Shown here piece after piece: positions 1 to 10,300 of a stretch of DNA of 64,000 nt (positions are counted from its first letter, which is position 1; every line of letters starts with the position of its first letter). A program made the translations under genes and the position numbers. The stretch lies in NCBI GenBank assembly GCA_029449235.1, contig JANATG010000007.1, positions 2,232,001-2,296,000 of the forward strand, read 5' to 3'. This DNA is from Linnemannia schmuckeri (Eukaryota; Mortierellomycota; Mortierellomycetes; Mortierellales; Mortierellaceae). A model generated the notes under the pieces. It was not told where the DNA came from and searched no databases. It was given only the letters and a program-made list of their open reading frames with translations.

Positions 1-1507
1 AGATCGGATGCGGTGTACGTCCCTTCTTGCTTGACAATCCCGACCCACTCTTCCTGTTTTCAGCAGCAGCAGCCTCCATAGCAGCGAAATCCGGAGAGAT
101 CACCGACTGTCTATCAGCTGCCTCGCGCTCGAGTCTCTTGGCGGTATCCTTGCGAATGCCCTTCCAAATATACATGCCAACACATCCTCCGAGGACAGAC
201 ACTCCTGCGAGGATTCCTGCAATCAAGACCCATGCGCTGACTTCTTTCTGGTCTTGCAGCAACTGTGCGTTGTAGCGTTCGACAAACGTGGGCAGATCCA
301 GCCATTTGTTGGTGGACATGTGAAAGAAATGCGGTTCTCCATCGGCCATGGTGTCATTGCCTGAGATACCTCCATGGATGATCATGAACCCTTCCCGGAC
401 ACCTGCCGCAACCGCCACATGGTCCGTACGTGCGCTGGGCACAAGCGCCATGTCATCCGTTGGTGTCACCTTTGTAATCCTGATATCGGGTAGGTTGGTA
501 GTGTCGAGTATGTAGAGGTCCTGGTTGTACTTGCCCTTCTCGCTGATGCCTCCAAACATGTACAGGGTCCCTTCTTTGACTGGTGATGCCACCAGAGAGT
601 GTCCAATCAGCCCGTCAGTGATTCTGTCGGCCTCGTTGGTAAAGATCATGTTTGTCTTTGTAAAGGCGGTTTTCATAATCGAAAAGTTGACGCAATCCGA
701 GGTCGGGATCTCGATCTTCTCCTTGGGCGGATAAAAGATGGTTCCATAGCACGAGAGGATGTTGTCTGTCGATGCGACGGCCGAGGCATGTCCAAACCGA
801 AAGAGGCCAATCTTGGTCTGGTTCGACCAGCCACTTGACGAGTAATCGAACGTGGGCGTGTCCCGAGTCGGCTGTTTTGGCTCTGTCAGGGGAAGCATGT
901 ATCCTCCAAAGACCCACAGATTGTTGGACTGATACTGGACCATAGTATGTCCTGCACGCGCGACCAACGGCTGCTTTGCATAGGGTCCAGAGTTGGTATA
1001 GTTAGGTGCAGCACTAACATCTCTAGGCCCAACCCAAGCGAGTGCCCCCATGGATACACCGCCCGTTGTCTGTCCAAAGGTTACGCCGATCCGACCAGAC
1101 AAATCCTTATCGGAGCCTCCAAAGGGCTCGGTGCTACCAGCATGGTTGTAGATCCCCTGGGTGAGGACTGTCTCTGTGGTGGCTCCGGTCAAGAGGTCGA
1201 GGGTCGTGATGGATTTGAGGGGAGTTATGTCTTTGGTTGCGGCTGTGCCGAGACCGCCAAGAAAGTGGACCTTGTTAAGGATGGTTGTTCCTGAATGACC
1301 TCTTCGGGCAGTAGCAGCTGCTTCTGTTGTCAAAGAAGAGAAGGTAGAGGATAGGAAGATAAAGAATGCGAGGAGGAAAATGGAGGATGAGAAGAAAAGT
1401 CGTTTTGAGCGGGTCCTTTGTGTCTTGTTGTATGATGATGGTAGGTGGTGTTTGAGCTGTGTCCCTGATGGACAGCTGTGTGGGATTGGGTGGCCAGATT
1501 TGGCCAT
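1..1507 (-). CDS. Kelch-repeat membrane protein, 3' end outside window
   Basis: An uninterrupted reading frame runs from an ATG at 1507-1505 to the window edge, about 502 codons without a stop, so the C-terminus is missing. After a 36-residue basic, hydrophilic start comes a hydrophobic segment (about residues 37-60) that reads as a signal peptide or signal anchor. Kelch-type blades follow, with the characteristic GH...(L/M)...(F/H)GG pattern near residues 75, 184-202, 302-321 and 360-380 (for example GHTMVQYQSNNLWVFGGY). A second hydrophobic helix (about residues 425-447, VLIAGILAGVSVLGGCVGMY) is followed by a charged, Ala-rich cytoplasmic tail. This predicts an exported beta-propeller held in the plasma or endomembrane by one helix. 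The blades are known to be protein-binding surfaces or sugar-oxidase scaffolds; no catalytic motif is visible. No intron is needed. The start choice is moderately certain, because no other in-frame ATG precedes the hydrophobic segment. Confidence 0.85.
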   Translation of the reverse strand, partial: MAKSGHPIPHSCPSGTQLKHHLPSSYNKTQRTRSKRLFFSSSIFLLAFFIFLSSTFSSLTTEAAATARRGHSGTTILNKVHFLGGLGTAATKDITPLKSITTLDLLTGATTETVLTQGIYNHAGSTEPFGGSDKDLSGRIGVTFGQTTGGVSMGALAWVGPRDVSAAPNYTNSGPYAKQPLVARAGHTMVQYQSNNLWVFGGYMLPLTEPKQPTRDTPTFDYSSSGWSNQTKIGLFRFGHASAVASTDNILSCYGTIFYPPKEKIEIPTSDCVNFSIMKTAFTKTNMIFTNEADRITDGLIGHSLVASPVKEGTLYMFGGISEKGKYNQDLYILDTTNLPDIRITKVTPTDDMALVPSARTDHVAVAAGVREGFMIIHGGISGNDTMADGEPHFFHMSTNKWLDLPTFVERYNAQLLQDQKEVSAWVLIAGILAGVSVLGGCVGMYIWKGIRKDTAKRLEREAADRQSVISPDFAAMEAAAAENRKSGSGLSSKKGRTPHPI

Positions 1508-3773
1508 CCTCGTGATTGTCGACAAGGTTGGCGGGAAGGAGAGGGAGGAGGGGCGTCTCTTGGTGGGACAGGGCAGAGAGGGTGATGAGGAAGTGAGAGA
1601 TGGTGAGTTGTTTGTAAGAGTTGCTTGTGCTGGATTAGAGTGTAAAAAAGTGAAGAGCGACGGATGCGGATGATGTTTGTTCGAGTGAGTGAGTGAACGA
1701 GTGAAGATGAAGGTAAGGAAAGGCAGGCGGAGGGAATGTGACGAGGGAGGTAGTGAGAGGGTATAACGATGGGTAGTCGTGCGTAGATCGAGGGTGATGA
1801 TGAAAGAAAAAGAAGAAACTCTTTCTGTGCAGCGAGCATAACCTTTGGGCAAGAAGCGAAGCAAGGCGACAAGGAGTCACCTCTCGCTTCTTTTCTGGCC
1901 TCCCTCCCTCCGTTTTTTTTTTTTTTTTTGTCTGTCAGTCTGCCAGCCTGCCTGTCTGTCTATTTGTCTGCATACAGCGAGAGACAGAGATATGTCTGTT
2001 GTCCGTTGTTATTTGTTGATGTTGGTGCCTGGATGGAGACACATAACATAATTAGTGATTCGATCAGCAATGAAATTTAATTTCTCGTCTGTGTCCTTTG
2101 TTGTGTTTCGCTTCTCTTCACGATAATCCATCTATCCAATCCAATCCAGTCCAATCCATATTATATCCAAACACCAATTGTGCCTTGTCCTCTTGCCGCT
2201 TCTCTCTCTTTTACATATGCCCTAGCATTGCTCAATCTTATCACACTACCACTCACTCACTCACTCACTCACACATGGATGAAGAATAATGCCTCTCTTT
2301 TACTCCTTACTCCTTCACACTATTTCGGAATGCACCATCACCTCACTCATTCACTCGCTCGCTCGCTCTACTCTACACATCTCTCTCGCACTCTCTGTCA
2401 CAAAAAATGCTCTGTCAGTTTGCATCCTATCCTCCCTTCTCTGTCCTGCGTCCTGTGTCCTACTGCAAGGCACAACATCAGCAACATAGTACAAAATAAC
2501 GAGTGAGCGCCTAACACAAGCACACACAAACACACACAAACACAAGAAAGAAACCACTCTAAACATCAACAAAGTGCTCACACTCGCATGCCATCTCTCC
2601 TCACATTGTCTTTAACCTACTCTCACCTCACCAAAAAAAAAAAAAAAATAAAAAAAATAAACGATACTTACTAGACACTACCATCTAGTCTCTTCTGCTC
2701 CTCCTCATTCCTCTCTCTCTCTCTGGCTCATGGTAACAGCAGCAAAACAACGACAACAGGAATGTCCTCGTCGTCGTCCTATTTCTCAAACCTGCGTAAA
2801 AAGACAGAAAAGTGGTTCGACAATTCCTATCATTCTAATAAAAATAAAATGAAATAGCGCACCCCCAGTCCATCCATCCCTTCAGTGTAGCATATAGAGT
2901 TTGCATAGTTCCTGTAAACCTTCTCTCGGAAACATTACAGGAAATAAAAGGGGGACAAGCAAACAAATGAGGGGACGGGGCACCGAGAGCGAGGAGAATA
3001 GCAGAAAAAAAAACGGAGGTTTATGTTTGTCTTACGCACAAGGAGAGGGGAGTAACATTATAAAACCAGGGACATGACCGATAGACAGACTAGATATGCT
3101 GTTTGCTCGCTTGCTGGCTATCATTTTTATTTTTCGACGGTTGCAGATGCCAAGTTCAAAAAAAAATAAATACGCGGGCTCCCTCCCTCCCTATGTTCCT
3201 GGTCCCTTTCTGTCTTTGCCAGTCTGGCTGTTCCTTGTTGCTCATGGCTGATTTATGGCTGGCTGATTTGCTGGCTGGCTGGCCGGCTGTCTATATCCTT
3301 GGTTCTTCTTGTTCGCTCCGTCAACTCTGCCTGTTTACTCGTCCATGTCCACCTCGAGGCCGCCGCTTCATGCATGTATCTATTTTCATCCCACGTTTCT
3401 CCTTCTATCTCCTGCTAGAGTTCAAAGAGGTCCCTGGACCAAAAAGTAACATGCCTTACTTTACGCCAAAACCTTTTTTTTTTTTTTTTTTTTTTTTCAT
3501 ATCATTTCCCTTTTCCAACTCCCCTACTTTCCCGCCCTGCCAAAACCATTCGACCAATCCCCACAACGCTTCCTTCCACACTATCACCACCAAATATTTT
3601 TGTACTCTTGTCCCTGTACACGCGACACAACATAAAAATACAGACACAGCAACAGCGACGAACGACAATGACACCAATTGTACAGATTTTTTTTATTATT
3701 ATTCACAGAAAACACAAAAGTAAAAAAGAAAAAAAGAGGGTAAAACGGCAAGAAAGAAAAAAAGGTTGCTTCT
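1508..3773. other. Intergenic region, low-complexity
   Basis: This holds the promoter/leader of the kelch gene (left side) and the 3' flank of the RNR gene (right side). Visible are a T run near 1912-1930, CTGT/CTGC tetranucleotide repeats around 1930-1970, a CACT tetranucleotide repeat around 2250-2273, an A-rich tract near 2632-2660, GGCTG-type repeats near 3255-3290, and a T run at about 3475-3497. The open frames here are short, Ser/Leu/Phe/His-rich and come from pyrimidine-rich DNA. I see no supportable gene. Confidence 0.6.
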
Positions 3774-6700
3774 TTAACCGCTGCAGCTCATGCAGGCGTC
3801 CTTGTTATCGATCGAGCACATCATCGCTGCCTCGTTAGCCTCCTTCTCAGCCTCCTTGTTGATCGACAACTGGTCAACGGTGAACTTGATAGCATCCACA
3901 GCAGGACGCGAACGGAGGTAGTACATGCCAGTCTTGAGACCACGCTTCCAGCCATAGAACGCCATTGATGTGAGCTTGCCATAGTTGACATCCGCCATGT
4001 GGATGTTCATCGACTGAGATTGATCGATAAACGCTCCACGGTCAGCTGCCATATCAATCACAACCTAAGTACACATACAAAAAATCAAAGTAAAGAGCAT
4101 TAATAAGTTTGTCGTGTTGGATACACAAAAAAAACAAGTAGTCAAAAAAATGTAAAAGAGTAGGTGTCCTACCTTTTGAGAAATCTCCCAGGTGGTCTTG
4201 TAAAGGGCCTTGAGATCATCAGGGATAGAGGGGATACGCTGGATAGATCCGTTCTCGGCAATAATACGGTTCTTAAGCTGGTCGTTCCACAATCCCATCT
4301 CGACAAGGTCCTTAAGCATCCAGGGGTTGACAATCTGGAACTCGCCAGCAAGCACACGACGAGTATAAATATTAGAGGTATAAGGCTCAAAGCACTCGTT
4401 GAATCCAAGAATCTGCGAAGTCGAGGCAGTGGGCATGGGAGCGACAAGGAGCGAGTTGCGGACTCCGTGCTTGGCAATGCTGGCGCGGAGAGTATCCCAG
4501 TCCCAGAGGTCAGTAGGGGTAACGCCCCACATGTCAGGCTGCAAGACACCCTTAGAAACAGGCGAGCCCTCATACGTCTCATAGGTTCCATCCTCCTGGG
4601 CCATTTCGCACGAGGCTTCCAATGCAGCGTGGTAGATGGTCTCAAAGATCTGGAGGTTTAACTGACGGGCCTCGGGCGAGTCAAAGGGCATACGCATCTT
4701 GATAAAGGCATCAGCAAGACCCTGTACACCAACACCGACAGGGCGGTGACGCTTGTTCGACTTCTCGGCTTCGGGGACGGGGTAGTAGTTCTCGTCAATG
4801 ATCTTGTTCAAGTTGCGAGTGACAACCTTGGTGATCTTGTGAAGCAACTTGAAGTCGTAGGTTTGGTTGGCGACAAAGGTAGGGAGGGCAATACTGGCCA
4901 AGTTGCAAACAGCGACCTCGTCGGGACTCGAGTACTCGACAATCTCTGTGCACAAATTACTGCACTTAATGGTTCCGAGGTTCTGCTGGTTCGACTTGCG
5001 GTTGCAGGCATCCTTGTAGAGCATGTAGGGGGTACCGGTCTCGGTCTGTGCCTCCAAGATGGCATACCAAAGCTTCTGAGCCTTGATGGTCTTGCGGGCG
5101 CGACCCTCTTTCTCATAACGGTGGTAAAGAGTCTCAAACTCGTCACCCCAGACATCCTGAAGACCAGGGGCCTCGGCAGGACAGAACAACGACCAGTCTC
5201 CGTTCTCTTCAATGCGTTTCATGAACAAGTCAGGAATCCAAAGGGCGTAAAACAGGTCACGTGCACGAGACTCCTCCTTGCCGGTATTCTTGCGAAGATC
5301 CAAAAACTCGAAAACATCTGCGTGCCACGGTTCCAAATACATGGCAAAGGCACCAGGACGCTTGTTGCCTCCCTGGTCGACATAGCGGGCAGTGTTGTTG
5401 TAGACACGGAGCATAGGGATCAAACCGTTCGAGTATCCGTTAGTTCCAGCAATATAAGATCCTGAGGCGCGAATGTTGTGGATGTTGAGACCGATTCCTC
5501 CGGCGGTCTTGGAAATCATGGCGCAAGTCTTCAAGGTGTCGTAGATACCCTCGATCGAATCGTCCTTCATGGTCAACAGGAAGCAAGACGACATCTGAGG
5601 GCGAGGGGTACCGGCGTTGAAGAGAGTGGGAGAGGCGTGGGTGAAGAACTTCTCGGACATGTAGTTGTAGGTTTCGATGGCCTTCTCGACGTCGTCGCCG
5701 TGGATACCGACAGAGACACGCATGAGCATGTGCTGGGGTCTCTCGGCAACCTTACCGTCAATGCGGAGGAGGTAAGAACGCTCAAGGGTCTTGAAGCCAA
5801 AGTAGTTGTAGTTGAAGTCGCGGTCATAGATAATGGCCGAGTTGAGGCGGTCGGCATTCTTCATAACGCTGTTGTAAGTCGACTCAGAGATCATAGAGGC
5901 ATTCCTCTCGGTCTTGGGGTTGATGTAGGTATAGAGATCCTCGATGACTTGGGAGAAGACCTTCTTGGTCTCCTTATGGACATTCGAGACGGCGATACGG
6001 GCAGCCAGGATGGCATAGTCGGGGTGCTTGGTTGTCATGTAAGCAGCCTATATTGTCATTGTTGAATCCCTCATAATTAATTACTGTCCACTTTAACCCT
6101 GAGTAATAACAAAAAGTAAACAAATAGATGGATATACATGAAAGCAGAAAAAGGATCTACTTACAGTCTCGGCAGCCAAATTGTCGAGCTCGACAGTGCT
6201 GACTCCCTGGTAAACACCCGAGATAACCTATTTCATTCATTCATTCCCATAAAAATGAGAAAAGTAAGCGAGAATACTCCAATTGAGGCAACAATATTCC
6301 TAATACCCTACTGGCCATCACTACAGACAATTCTCGTTTGACAAAAAAGTCAAAACAGCATACCTTCTGGGTGACCTGGACGGGGTCAACAAAGTTCATA
6401 TCGAGACCATAGCAGAGCTTGACGATTCTGGCTGTAATCTTGTCAAAGGCGACACGCTCCTTGCGTCCTATGTGACATATAGGCAAAAAAGTTGTAGTTG
6501 CTCGTTAGTGGAATGTAAACGAAAAAAAAACAGTCTGATTGTGGAACAGTTTGCAAAAACAAAACAAGAAAAGGATCAGAGCGCAGTTTTGAATGCGTGA
6601 TGCTTACCATCTGAAGACAAGGACGAGTGAATGAGGTGGAAGGTAGTCGAGAACAACAAAGGAAAAGGAAATTAAGAGAGTAGGCGAGTGGGTGAGCTTG

Positions 6701-6854
6701 GTTAAGGTCCGTCCGTTTGTTGTTTGCCATGAGGCTCATCCCTTAACTGGGTTGGAGTCCGTTGTTGATGACTCAAACAAAACAGCAACAAAGACCAATA
6801 ACTAACAAGGACAACAAACGAGGACGACGACATACCTCGCTTGTAGACAAACAT
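3774..6854 (-). CDS. RNR1: Ribonucleoside-diphosphate reductase large (R1) subunit
   Basis: This is class Ia ribonucleotide reductase R1, which reduces NDPs to dNDPs with the R2 radical subunit in the cytosol. Predicted exons in transcript order are 6836-6854, 6608-6610, 6364-6467, 6165-6227, 4173-6047 and 3774-4064, giving 784 residues, close to animal R1 (about 792). All junctions are GT-AG and the phases agree. The N-terminal ATP-cone begins MFVYKRDGRKERVAFDKITA. The active-site Cys of the NLCTE loop, the SSCFL motif, the GGIGLNIHNIRA loop, the GNKRPGAFAMYLEPW stretch and the PTASTSQILG phosphate site are all visible. The C-terminus carries the CxxC redox pair (CMSC). The second exon appears to be only 3 nt long and supplies the conserved Asp of KRDGR (see findings). 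The upstream region has two MCB boxes. Identification is secure; only the microexon needs transcript proof. Confidence 0.97.
6608..6610 (-). other. RNR1: Putative 3-nt microexon of the RNR large-subunit gene
   Basis: The triplet ATG lies between a cttcag acceptor and a gtaagc donor. Exon 1 ends CGA G (donor gtatgt at 6835) and exon 3 starts GA CGC (acceptor atag at 6468). Including ATG gives CGA GAT GGA CGC (R-D-G-R), the nearly invariant R1 N-terminal motif. Skipping it gives in-frame CGA GGA CGC and loses only Asp. Flanking introns are 225 nt (6611-6835) and 140 nt (6468-6607); the latter has a good branch sequence (CACTAACG). Confidence 0.8.
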
Positions 6855-7022
6855 ATTGTGCGTGGTAGATGAGGTGGTGAAAAGGATAAAAGGAAAAAAG
6901 AAGGGTAAAGGAGGGAGAAGGGTGAAAAAGAGAAGAAGACGACGCGAGAGAACGACGAGGTTTTTGTTGTGTTTTTTTTTCTTCCTCTGTGGCGGACGAG
7001 TTGAGATAAATTAAATGGGCGA

Positions 7023-7028
7023 ACGCGT
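7023..7028. promoter_or_regulatory. MCB-type box (ACGCGT), distal pair member 1
   Basis: An ACGCGT palindrome, in context GAACGCGTC, lies 169-174 nt upstream of the RNR start codon. MCB boxes bind the MBF G1/S transcription factor in ascomycetes, and RNR genes are classic targets. The same 9-mer recurs at 7100-7108. Confidence 0.6.
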
Positions 7029-7100
7029 CTTTTTGTGTTGATTTTTAAGCGGAGGACTGTCTTTTTTTATTATTTTTTTTGAAAACATAAAAAATGTAGA

Positions 7101-7106
7101 ACGCGT
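7101..7106. promoter_or_regulatory. MCB-type box (ACGCGT), distal pair member 2
   Basis: A second ACGCGT in the same GAACGCGTC context lies 247-252 nt upstream of the RNR start, 78 bp from the first. A matched pair upstream of an S-phase gene supports regulation by an MBF-like factor. The function is inferred from ascomycetes. Confidence 0.6.
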
Positions 7107-7335
7107 CTCGCTGACACAACTGACAAATGGACAAGGAAAAGGCTCTTATATATACCGTGGCTCGTGTTGTTGTTGCTGCTGCTACTCCTTCTGGTGCTGC
7201 TGTCCGTCCCTTGCCTCACCATTTTCATCCACCACCGCCCGGAGAAATATGCCCAAGTCAACCACTCTGCTGACCTCTCAATGACGACTGCGGAGTCGAC
7301 CCTTCTCCTGCTCCTCCTGCTCCTGGCAACTGCTG

Positions 7336-10300
7336 CTACTGCTCAGCAACCCTACTACTCCGCTCAACCACCTCACCCATACTTCCCTGTCCACTAAGAC
7401 TCCCGGGACTCGACGCCTGATAGGGTTGTTGGTGTTGTTGATGAAGCTGCTGTGGTTGTGGTGGGTACAACTGATGAGCGTTGAACATCGAATTAAAGTA
7501 GTTGCTCGATACCCGACTGAATCCCATCGATTCATCCATGCCATTATTGTTACTGTTGCTGTTGCTGTTGCTCCTACTGTGGTGAGCCAGCGGCATGTCG
7601 CCATGTAGTGTCTGGTCGCTCTCGCTCCGAGGGTTCATTCCAGTTCCTGACTGTTGTTGCTGTCCTCCTCCTTGGTGAGAAGGTGAAGGCGGTGCAAGAC
7701 TAAGACCGCTCATCAAGCTCAAGTTGTTCGTTGATAGATTCCCCAAGGGCATCATTACTCCACCATCCCCATTCATACTTGCAGACCAGTGGTTGGATGA
7801 CGGGGGCTGGCGGTTGTTGTCGAAGAGGCTATACCAATACAGTAGGCGCTCCTCGTCACGGACTTGGAACAGGAAATCGAATCGGCCGCAGCCGATGACG
7901 CGTAGGATGTATGATCCGGGTTCGCGGGAGTGGATGAATACGGATATGTATGTGAATGTCCTCCCTGTCTCTGGTTTACCCTATAGTAATCAATACACAG
8001 TAAGAAGGAAAGTGATTAATTACTAACGCATATTTCGATTGGGCCAAAATACGTAATAATAAGAAACGATGATGATAAGTGACTTACGAGTTCAAAGCAG
8101 GTAAAGTAACGACCCGCAGGGTAAAGAATCACGCGTCGCATACACCAACTCGACAAGAAAGGCACCCATCGATTCTGGAACTTGACTCCCATATATCCCA
8201 TATGCGTCTCTTTCAAAGTCTCACCTTTGGACTCATCCAGACTCCCAATACTGCCCTTCCTCCGGCCTGACAGATACTGAGATCCATCATTCATCGACCC
8301 AGAACCTCCCGATCCAGCTGCGGCGGCAGCGGCAGCGGCAGCGGCAGCAGCGGCAGCAGCAGCTGAGCCCTGAGTCAAAGCCAGATTGCCATTACTGTTG
8401 ACCCACCCACCATTACCATTATAAATGAATCCATCTATGCTTTTACTGTCCGATCCATCTCCTCCACCACCGCCGACTCCTCCTCCAAGTCGCTGATGAG
8501 ACCGCTCGATCTGTGTGAATAACTCCCAGAGCTTGGGCAAGAACAAAAACATGAGCGAGAAGGTCGTGCCAAAGAGGATCACCACTGTTGATAAGTAGAA
8601 TTTGATCAAGAACTGTTCGTTAGGCAGGAACACTGTTGGCATCGCCAAGCAACCAGCCAAGAGAATGTTGCTATTCAAAGATGACGAAAGTGTCAACGCG
8701 GAGTTAATTACATGACCTGAAGGCACCATATTCTACACATAAACAAATAACAAGCTGACTTACTAGACAACAAAAGCGATTTGACGACATTCGTTGTAGT
8801 TGGCGGCGACGTTTCTGTTCTTGTAAGCCAAGTAAGTGGCGATCAAGAGCAAGGCAGCATTGTAGGCCAACAGAACTGCAAAGAAAGGTGTGCTGTTGCT
8901 GCCTTCCAAATTACTACAGGACCAGTAACTTGTGAAATCCGACAAAACGATCTGTTTTAGAGAAGGTGGATACTTGATAAACCATGCCCCCATAATTACC
9001 TACAGTACCAGAAAAGACTGTAGTTAGTAATGAAATCAATATAGAAACACAAAGATTAAACCAAACGATTCCTGATGCGATCTTACCAAGTTGCTGAACA
9101 GAATAGTGCCGACAATCTTGAGGAGATGCGAGTCGCGGATAACACGTTTGGTGACATAGATGTTGTGAAAGATTCTATAGATGCGAAAATTCTTGGCCAC
9201 AATATTGCTCACGACCAGTACAAACCCAACATTGAGAGCTAGGGGTCTTGCCGCGCACGTGAACTTTGTCGGGATATCCAGACCCATCACCGTCGCGATG
9301 TACAATAGAATAAATCCACACAACTCCAGGCAACAGAACAGCGGACTAATTGGTATCATTGCAAACATTAAAAGAGATATGTAAATATAGAAGTAATACA
9401 CATCGGAGAAGTAACAATCAATTGCGTTAAGAACATGTTTCTTTACCTCGACGCCTTGATAACCTTGGCGTTTCGGTATACAATGACGATCAACATGGTC
9501 AAGAGCGAGAACAGCACGCTGAGACCAGCCACCGAGATCACCACCATGCCGATCGACGATCCAAACTTTGGGTTCAAGACGTGCAGCGGCGCCGAGTCAG
9601 CCGGAGTGTTGTAGGTCCCATCAAAGTACATGGGCTCCGACGACAGGTTGAACACACCCGAGTAGTAAGTTCCGATAGGCACGACTTTACCATCCTGAAA
9701 GTTGTTCAAAATAAAATTTCTATTATCCATAGATCGCGCAGCTTGATTTGTCAGTGATACAGATGGCCAGAATCATCAGGCGCACATAGCAACAAGTAAC
9801 AGTAATTTGGTGGCGTAAAAAGCAAAAAATCCTTACCCGTAAACAACGTCGCCGTTTTCGTCAAAGACCATAGGGCCTCCGGGTCCGGTATAGTTAGTGT
9901 TCATCCCGAGGGGCTTCAGGCGGTTACCCAGTCGTCCTGCCTCAAGAAGGTGAAGTGCTGTCCAGTTGCCTCTCACGGCCTTTGCAAACCCATTCGCCAT
10001 CACCATCATACATGAATAAGCTTGCCTATAAGTACATGTTGATATAGTGCAGATTGTTAGCTGATAGCGCTATTACAATTACATCCCCATAAAACCCAAA
10101 CGAATGAGGCTCTTACACTTCGTTGCTGGAAATGTCGCGTTGTCCTGCATACGGATATCTAGATGTTACCAAAGATGTGAAGTAACGATCATTAGTACTC
10201 CAATGGACAAAAAGGGCCAACTTAAGAACAGTTCTGGTGATGATGAACACATACTCTGCAGGGTCTAGGGCAGCCCACTTGTCCAGCCATTCCTCATAGG

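Larger units (their letters stand above)
6855..7335. other. RNR promoter region and receptor-gene 3' flank
   Basis: This is the stretch between the RNR start codon and the stop codon of the receptor gene. It contains the two ACGCGT boxes, several T runs (for example about 6966-6978 and 7060-7080) and GCTGCTNCT triplet-rich sequence towards the receptor gene. I see no independent gene. Confidence 0.6.

Noticed and set aside
1330..1880. Open frames of 81-180 codons on the minus strand upstream of the kelch coding region
   Set aside because: They are other-frame readings of the kelch N-terminus and its leader, with Ser/His/Pro-biased composition and no domain.
3103..3723. 206-codon plus-strand open frame in the RNR 3' flank
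   Set aside because: It runs through a homopolymer T tract (poly-Phe) and low-complexity sequence, with no homologous motif or splice structure.
4746..6065. Long plus-strand open frames (195 and 239 codons) opposite the RNR gene
   Set aside because: They are antisense shadows of a strongly conserved coding exon.
8729..8735. Start of the TM6 exon of the receptor just before the ATG at 8729
   Set aside because: Joining there to the upstream exon gives a stop and a 31-nt intron. The acceptor at 8671 gives a 93-nt intron, keeps phase and restores the family-typical Y-N junction.
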